Positions 42,174-50,326 are shown, counted from the first letter of the stretch. The stretch is DNA of 64,000 bases from Palsa-851 sp035534435 (GCA_035534435.1 DATLRX010000113.1:7558-71557); one strand, 5' to 3'. Program-made: numbers and translations. Notes: generated from the sequence alone by a model not told the origin.

Positions 42174-43214
42174 ATGGCTGTGGCAGCACCCGCGCACCGT
42201 CCGTTGCTCGTCGACGGGCTGGCGCTCTCGTCGCCGGTGCTCGTGGCACCGATGGTCGGGATCACCGACGCACCCTGCCGCGAGCTGTGCCGAGAGTTCG
42301 GGGCGGGCCTGGTGTCGACGGAGATGGTCGCGGCCGAGGCCGTGGTCCGGAGCACCGAGGCGGCGCTGCATCTCCTCGACTTCCCGGCCCCAGTCTCGCC
42401 GGTTGCGGCGCAGCTCGTCGGGTGCGACCCCGCCGTCATGGCCGGCGCCGCGCAGGTGTGCGTGGAGCGTGGCGCGGTCCTCGTGGACGTCAACCTCGGC
42501 TGCCCGGTGTCCAAGGTGGTGAGCCGGGGCAGCGGCGCGGCACTCGCGCGCGACGTCCGGGCCACGGTCCGGGTCATCGCCGCGATGGTCGACGCGGTCG
42601 ATGTGCCGGTCACCGTGAAGATGCGCCTGGGCTGGGACCGCGCCTCGATCAACGCTCCGGAGCTCGCCCGGGCGCTTCAGGACGCCGGCGTCGCAGCTGT
42701 CACCGTGCACGGCCGGACGCGAGCGCAGAAGTACGAGGGCCGGGCGGACTGGGCGGAGATCGCCCGGGTCAAGGCGGCGGTCAGCGTGCCGGTCTTCGGC
42801 AGCGGGGACGTCGAGGACGTCGAAACCCTGGTGGGGCACATCGAGGCCGGGATGGTCGACGGCGTCGTGATCGCCCGGGGCATGCTCGGCAACTTCTGGT
42901 TCGTCCGGCAGGCGGTCCATCGCCTGGCCACAGGCGAGGCCCTGCCCGATCTCGATTTCCCCGGCCGGATCGCGCTGACCCGCCGGCACCTCGACATGCT
43001 CTGCCGCCACCACGGCGAGACCCGAGCGCTCCGGATCGGCCGCAAGTACGTCGCGTGGACGATCCGCGGATGCGCGGGCGCTGCGCGGCTCCGTGCCGAG
43101 GTGCAGACCATGGACTCGCGTGAGCGACTCGACGACCTGCTGGATCGCGCGCTCGCGGCCGGTCCGCGTCCCGAGGGCTGGTTTCAGCCGATGTTCGTCA
43201 GCGGTGAGGGATAG
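42174..43214 (+). CDS. dus: tRNA-dihydrouridine synthase
   Basis: The FMN enzyme reduces uridines in tRNA D-loops. The TIM-barrel domain shows VLVAPMVGITDAPCR near residue 22, DVNLGCPVSKVV with the catalytic Cys near 111, VTVKMRLGWD, VTVHGRTRAQKYEGRADW and DGVVIARGMLGNFW. Overall it is closest to the DusB group (346 aa). TACCAT lies six bases before the ATG. No terminator of its own strand follows; the hairpin beyond it points the other way. Confidence 0.92.
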   Translation: MAVAAPAHRPLLVDGLALSSPVLVAPMVGITDAPCRELCREFGAGLVSTEMVAAEAVVRSTEAALHLLDFPAPVSPVAAQLVGCDPAVMAGAAQVCVERGAVLVDVNLGCPVSKVVSRGSGAALARDVRATVRVIAAMVDAVDVPVTVKMRLGWDRASINAPELARALQDAGVAAVTVHGRTRAQKYEGRADWAEIARVKAAVSVPVFGSGDVEDVETLVGHIEAGMVDGVVIARGMLGNFWFVRQAVHRLATGEALPDLDFPGRIALTRRHLDMLCRHHGETRALRIGRKYVAWTIRGCAGAARLRAEVQTMDSRERLDDLLDRALAAGPRPEGWFQPMFVSGEG

Positions 43215-43221
43215 AGGAACA

Positions 43222-43298
43222 CAAAAAAGAAGGGCGCCTCTGGAAACCAGAGACGCCCCGAGAGGGGGGGCAAAGAATGAGATCCACAGTGGGATTCG
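43222..43298 (-). ncRNA. Predicted C-rich small RNA, about 76 nt
   Basis: No gene lies on this strand here, yet a consensus promoter (43333-43305) is followed, about 76 nt later, by a terminator: an 11-bp hairpin with one mismatch (43258-43232, TTT loop) and the tail TTCTTTTTT. The predicted RNA contains seven consecutive C residues (43270-43264) that can pair with a following GGGGC, the same bases used by the terminator stem. A C-rich loop recalls the actinobacterial 6C RNA, but only one C-run is present, so that identity is not claimed. Possible targets are G-rich ribosome binding sites. Confidence 0.6.
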
Positions 43299-43304
43299 CA
43301 GCGG

Positions 43305-43333
43305 ATCATATGGAGCGAAGGCATTTCCGTCAA
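43305..43333 (-). promoter_or_regulatory. Consensus sigma-70 promoter of the predicted small RNA
   Basis: On the minus strand TTGACG, a 17-nt spacer and TATGAT form the best promoter in the window. It points away from greA into the gap after dusB. Confidence 0.75.
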
Positions 43334-43376
43334 GGAATGACTACAACTTGTTACGCCCGGTTTCATGACGCTCGCC

Positions 43377-43382
43377 TATACT
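43377..43382 (+). promoter_or_regulatory. -10 element of greA
   Basis: TATACT lies 62 nt before the greA ATG, giving a 5' UTR of about 55 nt. A matching -35 is not clear. Confidence 0.5.
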
Positions 43383-43396
43383 CCGGGCTCCAAACA

Positions 43397-43419
43397 GCGA
43401 ATGTCACCGGACATTTCGC
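43397..43419 (+). promoter_or_regulatory. Hairpin in the greA leader
   Basis: GCGAATGTC and GACATTTCGC form a 9-bp stem with one bulge and an ACCG loop, followed by AGGCTTTTG. It could act as a weak leader terminator. The greA RBS (GGAAG) lies after it. Confidence 0.4.
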
Positions 43420-43444
43420 AGGCTTTTGAGTTACAGGGAAGTGC

Positions 43445-43906
43445 ATGGACAAGCCGGTGCTGCTCACGCAAGACGGTCTCGTCAAGTTGGAGCGCGAGTT
43501 GGAAGAGTTGCGCACGGTACGGCGCTCCGAGGTGGCCGAGCGCATCAAGTACGCCAAGGACTTCGGTGACATCTCGGAGAATGCCGAGTACGACGAGGCG
43601 AAGAACGAGCAGGGCATGCTCGAAGGACGCATCCTCGTCGTCGAGAACATGGTGCGCAACCATGTGATCATCGAAGAGGGCAGCGAGAGCGGAGTCATCA
43701 GCGTCGGCACGACGGTCGACGTCAAGGACGATTACGGCAAGCAGACCTTCACCATCGTCGGACCCGCAGAGGTCGATGTGACCACGGGCCGCATCTCGAT
43801 GGAGTCACCGGTCGGCAAGGCGCTGCTCGGACACAAGGTCGGCGACACCGTCGACGTGCAGAGCCCCGGCGGCGCGCGCCAGATCAAGATCGTCAAGATC
43901 AACTAG
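43445..43906 (+). CDS. greA: Transcription elongation factor GreA
   Basis: It rescues backtracked RNA polymerase by stimulating transcript cleavage. The 153-residue protein has the N-terminal coiled coil with the tip acidic residues in DFGDISENAEYDEAKNEQ (residues 39-56) and the C-terminal FKBP-like domain ending in ESPVGKALLGHKVGDTVDV. The length is standard. ATG 43445 is preceded by GGAAG. The next gene, lysS, starts 58 nt after its stop. Confidence 0.95.
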   Translation: MDKPVLLTQDGLVKLERELEELRTVRRSEVAERIKYAKDFGDISENAEYDEAKNEQGMLEGRILVVENMVRNHVIIEEGSESGVISVGTTVDVKDDYGKQTFTIVGPAEVDVTTGRISMESPVGKALLGHKVGDTVDVQSPGGARQIKIVKIN

Positions 43907-43964
43907 GCCACCTCGCCGGCGCGTCACGCGCACGGAGCGCGTCTCGCCGGGGAAGATAGCGCCC

Positions 43965-45518
43965 ATGCCATCCGACGATCTCCTCGCAGAGCGGCGCCGC
44001 AAGGTCGATGAGCTGCGCGCACGCGGGATCGCGTCGTACGGCGTCGACTTCGCCCCGAACGCGACCATCGAGCAAGCGCGCCGCCTGCTCGCGACGTACG
44101 AGGCCGATCATCCGGACGCGGAGGCCGACGCCGCGGACCGACCCGTGGTCTCGGTCGCCGGCCGGGTCATGCAGCTGCGAGACCTCGGCGGCGCCGCGTT
44201 CGCGCACGTCGAGGACGAGACCGGACGCATGCAGATGTGGTTCCGCGCGGACCGCCCCGGCGGCGCCCACGCGCTCGTGAGCATGCTCGACCTCGGGGAC
44301 ATCGTCGGCATCAACGGCCCGCTCACGCGCACGCGTCGCGGTGAGCCGAGCGTGCTCGTGGACTCGATCACCCTCCTCGTCAAGTCGCTGCACGCTCCGC
44401 CGGAGAAGTTTCACGGGCTCCAGGACCAGGAGACGAAGTACCGCAAGCGCTACCTCGACCTGCTCAGCGATGCGTCGCAGCGACGGCACTTCGCGACTCG
44501 CTCGCGAGTGGTTCGCGCACTGCACGCAACGCTCGAACAGCGCGGCTTTCTCGAGGTCGAGACGCCGATCCTGCAGCCGATTCCCGGCGGCGGCGCCGCC
44601 GTGCCGTTCCGCACGCACTGGAACGCGCTGCACGCCGACGTCTACCTGCGCATCGCCATCGAGCTCCACCTCAAGCGGCTTCTCGTCGGCGGTTACGCGC
44701 GCGTGTACGAGATCGGGCGGGTCTTCCGGAATGAAGGATTGTCGCCGCGCCACAACCCGGAGTTCACGATGCTCGAGGCGTACCAGGCGTATGCGACGTA
44801 CGACGACATGCGCGAGCTCACCGAGGCACTGATCACGGCTGCGGCCAACGCCGCAGGCCCGCAGGTCGCGGAGGAGAGCGAGGGCGGCAGCGCGCCATGT
44901 GAGGACCCGCTGCTGCGCACGGTGTTCGGTCAGTCGCTCGACCTCCGCCCCCCATACCGCATGGAGACCATGGTCAAGCTCGTGCGTGAGCAGACGGGAG
45001 TCGACGCGATCGCATCGTGGGATGGCCTGCACGAGGAGGCGGCCCGGATCGGCGTCGACGTCGCGCCGAAGCTCGGGCCCGGCGCGGTGCTGCTCGAGAT
45101 CTACGAGCAGCGCGTCGAGGGCACGCTGTGGGAGCCGACGTTCGTCCTGGACTACCCGGCTGAGGTGAGCCCGCTCGCGCGCCGGCGTCGCGACGATCCG
45201 CGTTTCGTCGAGCGGTTCGAGCTCATCGTCGCGGGTCGTGAGCTCGCCAACGCGTTCAGCGAGCTGAACGATCCCATCGACCAGCGCACGCGATTCGAGG
45301 AGCAGGCGCGACTCCGCAGCGCGGGAGATGCGGAGATCCCGCCGATCGACGAGGACTTCCTCGAGGCCATCGAGGTCGGGATGCCTCCGGCCGGCGGTCT
45401 CGGCATCGGGGTGGACCGGCTCGTGATGCTGCTCACCGGCGCGGTGACGATCCGCGACGTCCTCCTGTTCCCCACGATGCGCCCGCATCGTGGTGGTGAG
45501 GGGGGTGCCGAGAGCTGA
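43965..45518 (+). CDS. lysS: Lysyl-tRNA synthetase (class II)
   Basis: It charges tRNA-Lys. The 517-residue protein has an OB-fold anticodon-binding domain (about 50-150), then the class II core: motif 1 RGFLEVETPILQP, motif 2 FRNEGLSPRHNPEFTMLEAYQAY near residue 257 and motif 3 GLGIGVDRLVMLL near 475. The KYRKRYLDLL block just before the core is typical of LysS. Its stop overlaps the serS ATG by one base. Confidence 0.95.
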   Translation: MPSDDLLAERRRKVDELRARGIASYGVDFAPNATIEQARRLLATYEADHPDAEADAADRPVVSVAGRVMQLRDLGGAAFAHVEDETGRMQMWFRADRPGGAHALVSMLDLGDIVGINGPLTRTRRGEPSVLVDSITLLVKSLHAPPEKFHGLQDQETKYRKRYLDLLSDASQRRHFATRSRVVRALHATLEQRGFLEVETPILQPIPGGGAAVPFRTHWNALHADVYLRIAIELHLKRLLVGGYARVYEIGRVFRNEGLSPRHNPEFTMLEAYQAYATYDDMRELTEALITAAANAAGPQVAEESEGGSAPCEDPLLRTVFGQSLDLRPPYRMETMVKLVREQTGVDAIASWDGLHEEAARIGVDVAPKLGPGAVLLEIYEQRVEGTLWEPTFVLDYPAEVSPLARRRRDDPRFVERFELIVAGRELANAFSELNDPIDQRTRFEEQARLRSAGDAEIPPIDEDFLEAIEVGMPPAGGLGIGVDRLVMLLTGAVTIRDVLLFPTMRPHRGGEGGAES

Positions 45519-46774
45519 TGCTGCCGCTCCAGCGCATCCGCGATGACCCGGAGTCTGTCCGTGACGGCGCGCGCCGCAAGGGCGAGGCGGCGCCGATCGA
45601 CGAGCTGCTCGCGCTCGACACCGAAGCGCGGGCCTTGCGCACCGCAGTCGAGCAGGCTCGCGCCGAACAGCGCGCTGCGTCGGCAGCGATGCGTGGTGCG
45701 CCGACGGAGGACCAGCGCGCCACGCTCAGCGTGCTGAAGCTGCAGGTGCAGGACGGGGAGGCGCTGCTGTCCGAGCTCGACGAGCGCGTCCAGGCGCTCC
45801 TGCTCGAGATCCCCAACGTGCCGCACGAGAGCGTGCCCGACGGCGGTGGTCCCGAGGACAACGTGGTCGCGCGCACGTGGGGCGAGCCGCAGGCATTCGA
45901 CTTCGACGCGCTCCCGCACTACGAGCTCGGTGAGCGCCTCGGCATCTTCGACTTCGAACGTGCGGCGAAGATCAGCGGCTCGCGGTTCGCCATCCTTCGC
46001 GGTGACGGGGCGCGGCTGCAGCGCGCGCTCACGTCGTTCATGCTCGACGTCGCGCGCGAGCAGGGATACAGCGAGATCGCACCGCCGTACCTGGTGCGGC
46101 GCGAGGCGATGACCGGCACCGCGCAGCTCCCCAAGTTCGAGGACGAGGCGTACCACACCGACGACGGGCTCTTTCTCATCCCGACCGCGGAGGTGCCCGT
46201 CACCAATCTCTACGCTGGGGAGATTCTCGATGCCGCGCAGCTGCCGATCGCGCATGTCGCGTTCACGCCGTGCTGGCGGCGAGAGGCCGGTGCGGCCGGC
46301 AAGGACACGCGCGGATATGTCCGCCTGCACCAGTTCGAGAAGGTCGAGATGGTGCGCTTCACGACACCCGAGACGTCGCTCGACGAGCTCGAGCTGATCA
46401 CGTCGCACGCGGAGCAGGTGCTGCAGCGGCTCGGGTTGCACTACCGCGTGCTGCTCATGTGCGCGGGCGACCTCGGCTTCGCGCAGTGGAAGAAGTATGA
46501 CGTCGAGGTATGGGCCCCGGGGCTGCGGCAGTGGCTCGAGGTGTCGTCGTGCTCGGTGTTCGCGGACTTCCAGGCGCGTCGCGCCAACATCCGATACCGC
46601 CCGTCGGCACAGGAGAAACCGCGTTTCGTGCACACGCTCAACGGGAGCGCGCTCGGCGTGCCGCGCACCTATGACGCGGTGCTCGAGGCCAGCCAGCAGC
46701 GCGACGGATCGGTGGTCATCCCGCCCCCGCTTCGCGCGTACCTCGGTGGCATGGAACGGCTCGTCGGGCCGTGA
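45518..46774 (+). CDS. serS: Seryl-tRNA synthetase
   Basis: It charges tRNA-Ser. A long N-terminal coiled-coil arm (about 25-100), which holds the tRNA-Ser variable arm, precedes the class II core with motif 2 CWRREAGAAGKDTRGYVRLHQFEKVEM near residue 250 and motif 3 LNGSALGVPRTYDAVLE near 375. The EVSSCSVFADFQARR block contains serine-site residues. At 418 residues it is of normal size. Start overlaps lysS (TGATG) and its end overlaps the thioesterase gene by 4 nt. Confidence 0.95.
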   Translation: MLPLQRIRDDPESVRDGARRKGEAAPIDELLALDTEARALRTAVEQARAEQRAASAAMRGAPTEDQRATLSVLKLQVQDGEALLSELDERVQALLLEIPNVPHESVPDGGGPEDNVVARTWGEPQAFDFDALPHYELGERLGIFDFERAAKISGSRFAILRGDGARLQRALTSFMLDVAREQGYSEIAPPYLVRREAMTGTAQLPKFEDEAYHTDDGLFLIPTAEVPVTNLYAGEILDAAQLPIAHVAFTPCWRREAGAAGKDTRGYVRLHQFEKVEMVRFTTPETSLDELELITSHAEQVLQRLGLHYRVLLMCAGDLGFAQWKKYDVEVWAPGLRQWLEVSSCSVFADFQARRANIRYRPSAQEKPRFVHTLNGSALGVPRTYDAVLEASQQRDGSVVIPPPLRAYLGGMERLVGP

Positions 46775-47250
46775 CCGGCGACGGCATCGACCCGTCGTGG
46801 CTCAACGATCGCAGCGCGTTTCAACGGAACTTCGTGCACGGTCTCCGCAACCCGGCGGGATTGCACCTGCAGTACGCGCTCGACGGCGACCGCGTGTTCA
46901 CGGAGTGGACGCCGGGCCCCGACCACGTCGGCTTTCCGGGGTTCGCGCATGGCGGCCTGATGAGCGCGGTGCTCGACGACGCGATGGGTCGTTGCTCGGC
47001 GCTGCACCGGCACTGGGTGGTCACCGCGCGACTCGAGGTGCGCTTTCGTCAGCCCGCGCCGGTGGGGACCGTGCTCCGCGTCGAAGGCTGGATCACGCGG
47101 TTGCTGCGCCGCGCGCTGCACACCGAGGGGCGGGTGCTTCTTCCGGACGGGGCCATCGTGGCTGAGGCGACGGGCACGTACCTCCCGCTGTCGAAAGCCT
47201 TGCAGCAGCAGATGGTCGACGCGTGGCCGGGGTTCGAGGAGTACCTCTGA
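46771..47250 (+). CDS. Hotdog-fold thioesterase (PaaI-like)
   Basis: The 159-residue protein has the hotdog signature GFAHGGLMSAVLDDAMGRCSA near residues 57-77, with Gly-Gly and an Asp in the position of the catalytic acid, followed by beta strands VVTARLEVRFRQPAPVGTVLRVEGWI. It probably hydrolyses acyl-CoA or aryl-CoA esters. The GTG start overlaps serS by 4 nt, so it is translated with the synthetase, though a functional link is not obvious. Confidence 0.85.
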   Translation: MTGDGIDPSWLNDRSAFQRNFVHGLRNPAGLHLQYALDGDRVFTEWTPGPDHVGFPGFAHGGLMSAVLDDAMGRCSALHRHWVVTARLEVRFRQPAPVGTVLRVEGWITRLLRRALHTEGRVLLPDGAIVAEATGTYLPLSKALQQQMVDAWPGFEEYL

Positions 47251-47376
47251 CCGCGGCCGAGCCGCGCGAGGGAAGATTCGCCGCGGCGCTCCGGGTCACG
47301 TGCCACGTGGACTCGTACCAGAGTCGCGTGGGGCGCTCAGCCGGACGGGCCAGTTCGCGGCGCACCGGGTTGCGCC

Positions 47377-47382
47377 TACAGT
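47377..47382 (+). promoter_or_regulatory. -10 element of the CYTH gene
   Basis: TACAGT is followed by seven bases (GGGAGCG) and ATG 47390. The GGGAG could alternatively serve as a ribosome binding site if transcription starts further upstream. Confidence 0.4.
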
Positions 47383-47389
47383 GGGAGCG

Positions 47390-47995
47390 ATGAGTGAAGA
47401 GCAGGAGATCAAGATCCCGGTCAGCGCGGATTTCGTGCTGCCCGACCTGGATGCGGTCGTCCCTGGAACGCGCGCCGTCGATCGCGGGCTCCTCGAGCTC
47501 TCCGCGACGTACTGGGACACCGATCAGCTGACGCTGCTCCACGCGCAGCTCGGCTTGCGCCATCGCAGTGCTTCGGGGGAAACCGGGCGATGGACGCTCA
47601 AGGCCGGCTCTCGCCACGTCGGGCTGGCGGTCTCGCGCGAGGAAACCGATTTCGCCGGCCCCCCGGATGCGCCACCGGACGACGCGCTGGCGATGGTTCG
47701 CGACTCGGTCGGCGACGTTGCGCTGCGCCCCGTCGCAAGCCTGGTCACCATCCGGCACACCATCGACCTCGTCGCCGGCGAGACCCGGTGCGCCGAGGTC
47801 GCCGACGACGTGGTCTCGGTGCGCCTTGAGGATCGGACCGTCGAGACGTTCCGCGAGGTCGAGGTCGAGCTCTACGACGCCGACGCCGAGCTGATCGACG
47901 CTGTCATCGCCCGGCTCCATGGTGCGGGCGCCGCCGATCCCGACAGCACGCCGAAGTACGTGCGTGCGCTGCGTGCGCTCGGACACGACGTCTGA
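47390..47995 (+). CDS. CYTH-domain protein
   Basis: The 201-residue protein has the N-terminal EQEIKI motif (ExExK) that defines the CYTH/triphosphate tunnel metalloenzyme fold, followed by TYWDTDQLTLLHAQLGLRHR, TLKAGSR and TIRHTIDLV strands and a late VEVELYD, giving the expected alternating charged beta barrel. Members hydrolyse inorganic triphosphate, polyphosphate or thiamine triphosphate; which one is not readable. No CHAD domain is attached. ATG 47390 starts just before the motif. Confidence 0.85.
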   Translation: MSEEQEIKIPVSADFVLPDLDAVVPGTRAVDRGLLELSATYWDTDQLTLLHAQLGLRHRSASGETGRWTLKAGSRHVGLAVSREETDFAGPPDAPPDDALAMVRDSVGDVALRPVASLVTIRHTIDLVAGETRCAEVADDVVSVRLEDRTVETFREVEVELYDADAELIDAVIARLHGAGAADPDSTPKYVRALRALGHDV

Positions 47996-48000
47996 GAACC

Positions 48001-48056
48001 GGTCCTCGGGAGACGTAGCCCGCTCGTCGCGGGCTGCGCTCCCGTCCGGCGGGACC
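48001..48056. other. Structured intergenic element
   Basis: Nested complementary arms begin 5 nt after the CYTH stop: GGTCC/GGACC (48001-48005 with 48052-48056), GGGAG/CTCCC (48008-48012 with 48039-48043) and AGCCCGC/GCGGGCT (48017-48023 with 48029-48035). No T-run follows. It may be a factor-dependent terminator or a small structured RNA. The rest of the gap to 48254 holds an AT-rich stretch with an operator-like palindrome and the MarR promoter. Confidence 0.45.
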
Positions 48057-48171
48057 GCCCCCCGGCATCATCCCCCTGGCCGGCAACCCCCCTCCGGTGT
48101 GGCCCCTGGCGGAGCATCGTGACAACGGCCAATTCAACCAATAGCCCCAAATTGAGCTAGGTTCACCATTA

Positions 48172-48186
48172 TTTACGATTCGTGAA
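48172..48186. promoter_or_regulatory. Imperfect palindrome, candidate MarR operator
   Basis: TTTACGA-T-TCGTGAA has one mismatch between arms and sits in an unusually AT-rich stretch about 56 bp before the MarR promoter -10. MarR-family operators are often palindromes of this size. Confidence 0.4.
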
Positions 48187-48218
48187 TATATCTTTGCTTG
48201 CAGAGCGATCGCGACCCT

Positions 48219-48247
48219 TTGGGTGGGGTGCCCGCACCTTGTAAAGT
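48219..48247 (+). promoter_or_regulatory. Promoter of the MarR gene
   Basis: TTGGGT (48219-48224), a 17-nt spacer and TAAAGT (48242-48247). The GTG start follows seven bases later, consistent with a leaderless mRNA. Confidence 0.5.
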
Positions 48248-48254
48248 CGGACGC

Positions 48255-48758
48255 GTGATGGTAGCGGCGTCGCAGTCCGAAACCAGAGGCAGCGGCTTCT
48301 TCCAGGACGCCACGATCGACGATCTCCGTCTGGCGGCGTTCTTCCGTCGCGGATTCCGGCAGGCGATGATTCAGATCAATCGATCGCTCGCCACATACGA
48401 CCTCAGCCCGCTGCAGTACCACCTGCTGCTCGAGGCGGGCGCCGCCGGGTCCGAGGGATGCGTCCAGGGTGATCTCGCCGATTTCATCCAGGCCCCGGAG
48501 GCGCGCGTGTCGCTCATGGTCCACGAGCTGAACGCCCGGGGCCTCGTCCGGACCATGCGGTCCGCCCCGGACCGGCGCATGGTGCGGGTCGGCCTCACCG
48601 AAGAGGGCTGCAGGATGGTCGAGGCGGCGCTCCATGCGCAGCGAGCAGCCCTGCACGAGATGGCGCACGAGTTCGACGTGCCGGGCGTGACGCAGATGCT
48701 CCGCGGCGCGGTCCAGCTATACCTCGGGGTCGACATCGCGGAGGAAGGCCGCCTCTAG
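48255..48758 (+). CDS. MarR-family transcriptional regulator
   Basis: The roughly 167-residue protein has an N-terminal helix, then LSPLQYHLLLEAGAAG, the winged helix recognition region GDLADFIQAPEARVSLMVHELNARGLVRTMRSAPDRRMVRVGLTEEG with the conserved wing Asp-Arg-Arg (APDRRM), and C-terminal dimer helices. These are MarR features. Ligand is unknown. Starts GTG 48255 and ATG 48258 are adjacent. The last 42 nt overlap the convergent end of the hopanoid operon, which it may regulate only indirectly. Confidence 0.85.
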   Translation: MMVAASQSETRGSGFFQDATIDDLRLAAFFRRGFRQAMIQINRSLATYDLSPLQYHLLLEAGAAGSEGCVQGDLADFIQAPEARVSLMVHELNARGLVRTMRSAPDRRMVRVGLTEEGCRMVEAALHAQRAALHEMAHEFDVPGVTQMLRGAVQLYLGVDIAEEGRL

Positions 48759-49334
48759 CACCGCGCCGACGCGGAGCGCATATCGCGGGGTGTGGATCGC
48801 CAGCCACACCGCCTCCCTCCAGTTGGCGGGGTTGCGGATCGCCCGTCCCGGCCGCACCCAGGCCGGCGAGAGCTCGTGCCGCGGGGTGTCGAGGATCACG
48901 CGTACGGTGCCGAAGCGCGGCGCGGTTGCGGCCGCGGCGGCCGACTCCATGTCCACCGCCACGTGGCCGCGGCCGGCCCAGTCCCCCCGACCTGAACCGG
49001 TGACCATCGCGCTTGTGGAGATGAGCGAGCCGGTGACGACGGGGAATCCGAGGGATAGCGCGGCGCGCTCGAGCCGCGCGGCCACGACGGGGTCGCAGCC
49101 GTGCGTGGTCCCGGTCTCGTCCGAGACGGACGTGGCGATCATCACGGTGCCGGGCACCTGGTCCGGCAGCAGCCCGCCACAGAGACCGGCACTGATGACG
49201 ATCGACGCGTCACCGGGCGCGGCCGTGCCACCGATGCCGACTTCGGCGACGCGGATGCCCCGCGCGCGCCGCCGGACTCCCCACGCCTCCACGCTCATCG
49301 CACAGACAGCCTGCACGCGCTCCTCAGGCGGCAT
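48717..49334 (-). CDS. hpnG: Hopanoid-associated phosphorylase
   Basis: In the known pathway, HpnG removes adenine from adenosylhopane to give ribosylhopane phosphate. The 205-residue protein belongs to the nucleoside phosphorylase superfamily: VGIGGTAAPGDASIVISAGLCGGL near residue 32 (phosphate/ribose part) and HVAVDMESAAAA near 128 (purine-site Met-Glu). ATG 49334 overlaps the hpnA stop by 11 nt. It is the last gene of the operon and runs 42 nt into the MarR gene's 3' end. Some starts further upstream lie within hpnA and add unrelated sequence. Confidence 0.85.
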   Translation of the reverse strand: MPPEERVQAVCAMSVEAWGVRRRARGIRVAEVGIGGTAAPGDASIVISAGLCGGLLPDQVPGTVMIATSVSDETGTTHGCDPVVAARLERAALSLGFPVVTGSLISTSAMVTGSGRGDWAGRGHVAVDMESAAAAATAPRFGTVRVILDTPRHELSPAWVRPGRAIRNPANWREAVWLAIHTPRYALRVGAVLEAAFLRDVDPEV

Positions 49335-50325
49335 AGCCGTGCTCCCGGTACCAGCGCACCGCGCGCTCGATCGCTGCGCCGACGCTCGACGGGCGGTAGC
49401 CGAGCTCATCCATTGCCCTGCGGCTCGTGGAGTACATGTTGAGCCGCCCCATGTGCACGCCCTCGAGTGGCACTGTGGGCGTTGCGCCGGTGAGTCGGAC
49501 GCGAAGATCGTCGGCATGGGCGGCAGCGGCCGCGAGCACGTACGGCATCTGCACGACTCGCGCTCGCTGCCCGGCGGCTCGCGCGATGAGCCGCCAGAGC
49601 TCGGCGAGGCTCAGGTTCACACCACCCGCGATGTACCGCTGCCGCGGCGCCCCGCGTTCGAGGGCGAGGACGTGCGCCTCCGCCACATCCTCGACAGCGA
49701 CGACGTTCATCCCGCCGCGGAGCGTTGCCGGCATCCGGCCCCGGAGCAGGTCGACCACGATCCGGCCGGTCGGCGTGGGCCGATGGTCGCCGGGGCCGAC
49801 CGGCGCGGTCGGCAGCACGGTGATGACCGGTGTGGTGGCGCTCAGCGCCGCACGTTCCTGGAGGAGCTTGGACGAGTGGTAGGTGACCGCGCCGGGCCGC
49901 GGCGCTGCCCAGCTGCGCTCGTCGACTGGACGTGACGCTTTCGCCGGTGGCAGCGCGGACGAGCTCGACGTGACCACGGACCGCTCGATGCCGGCGAGAC
50001 GCGCCACCTCGAGCAATCCCTGCGTCCCGCGGACGTTGACATCGGCGATGGCCGTCCCGTCGCGCGGAGAGAACGAGTACAGAGCGGCCGTATGCACGAT
50101 GTACCGGCACCCGCGCAGTGCCGGAAGCAGCGTCGCCGGAGCGCGGAGGTCGCCCCGCACGGTGATGACGCCGAATGGCAGGTCGTCGCGGCCGCGCACG
50201 AGCGCGCGCACCCGGTAGCCGTGCGCCAGGAGCGCAGCCAGCACGTGCGACCCGATGAACCCCGAGGCGCCCGTGAGGAACACGTCACCCTGGCCGAGGG
50301 CGGGGGCCGGCGAGCCGGGAGCCAC
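49324..50325 (-). CDS. hpnA: Hopanoid-associated sugar epimerase
   Basis: This is an extended SDR protein, 333 residues, with Rossmann motif FLTGASGFIGSHVLAAL near residue 16 and the catalytic YHSSK (Tyr-x3-Lys) near 149. HpnA is found in many hopanoid operons and was proposed to act on the side chain, but its exact step is not established. GTG 50325 lies right after the hpnH stop. Place in the operon supports the assignment over a general epimerase. Confidence 0.85.
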   Translation of the reverse strand: MAPGSPAPALGQGDVFLTGASGFIGSHVLAALLAHGYRVRALVRGRDDLPFGVITVRGDLRAPATLLPALRGCRYIVHTAALYSFSPRDGTAIADVNVRGTQGLLEVARLAGIERSVVTSSSSALPPAKASRPVDERSWAAPRPGAVTYHSSKLLQERAALSATTPVITVLPTAPVGPGDHRPTPTGRIVVDLLRGRMPATLRGGMNVVAVEDVAEAHVLALERGAPRQRYIAGGVNLSLAELWRLIARAAGQRARVVQMPYVLAAAAAHADDLRVRLTGATPTVPLEGVHMGRLNMYSTSRRAMDELGYRPSSVGAAIERAVRWYREHGYAA

Positions 50326-50326
50326 G

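Noticed and set aside
40487..42652. A very long minus-strand open frame extending the ROK kinase across coaX and into dus
   Set aside because: The extension is antisense to coaX and dus, both clear genes; the kinase begins at GTG 41350.
43232..43258. Hairpin as the terminator of dus
   Set aside because: Its T-run lies on the minus-strand side; on the plus strand it is preceded by A's and followed by GAGAGG, so it serves minus-strand transcription.
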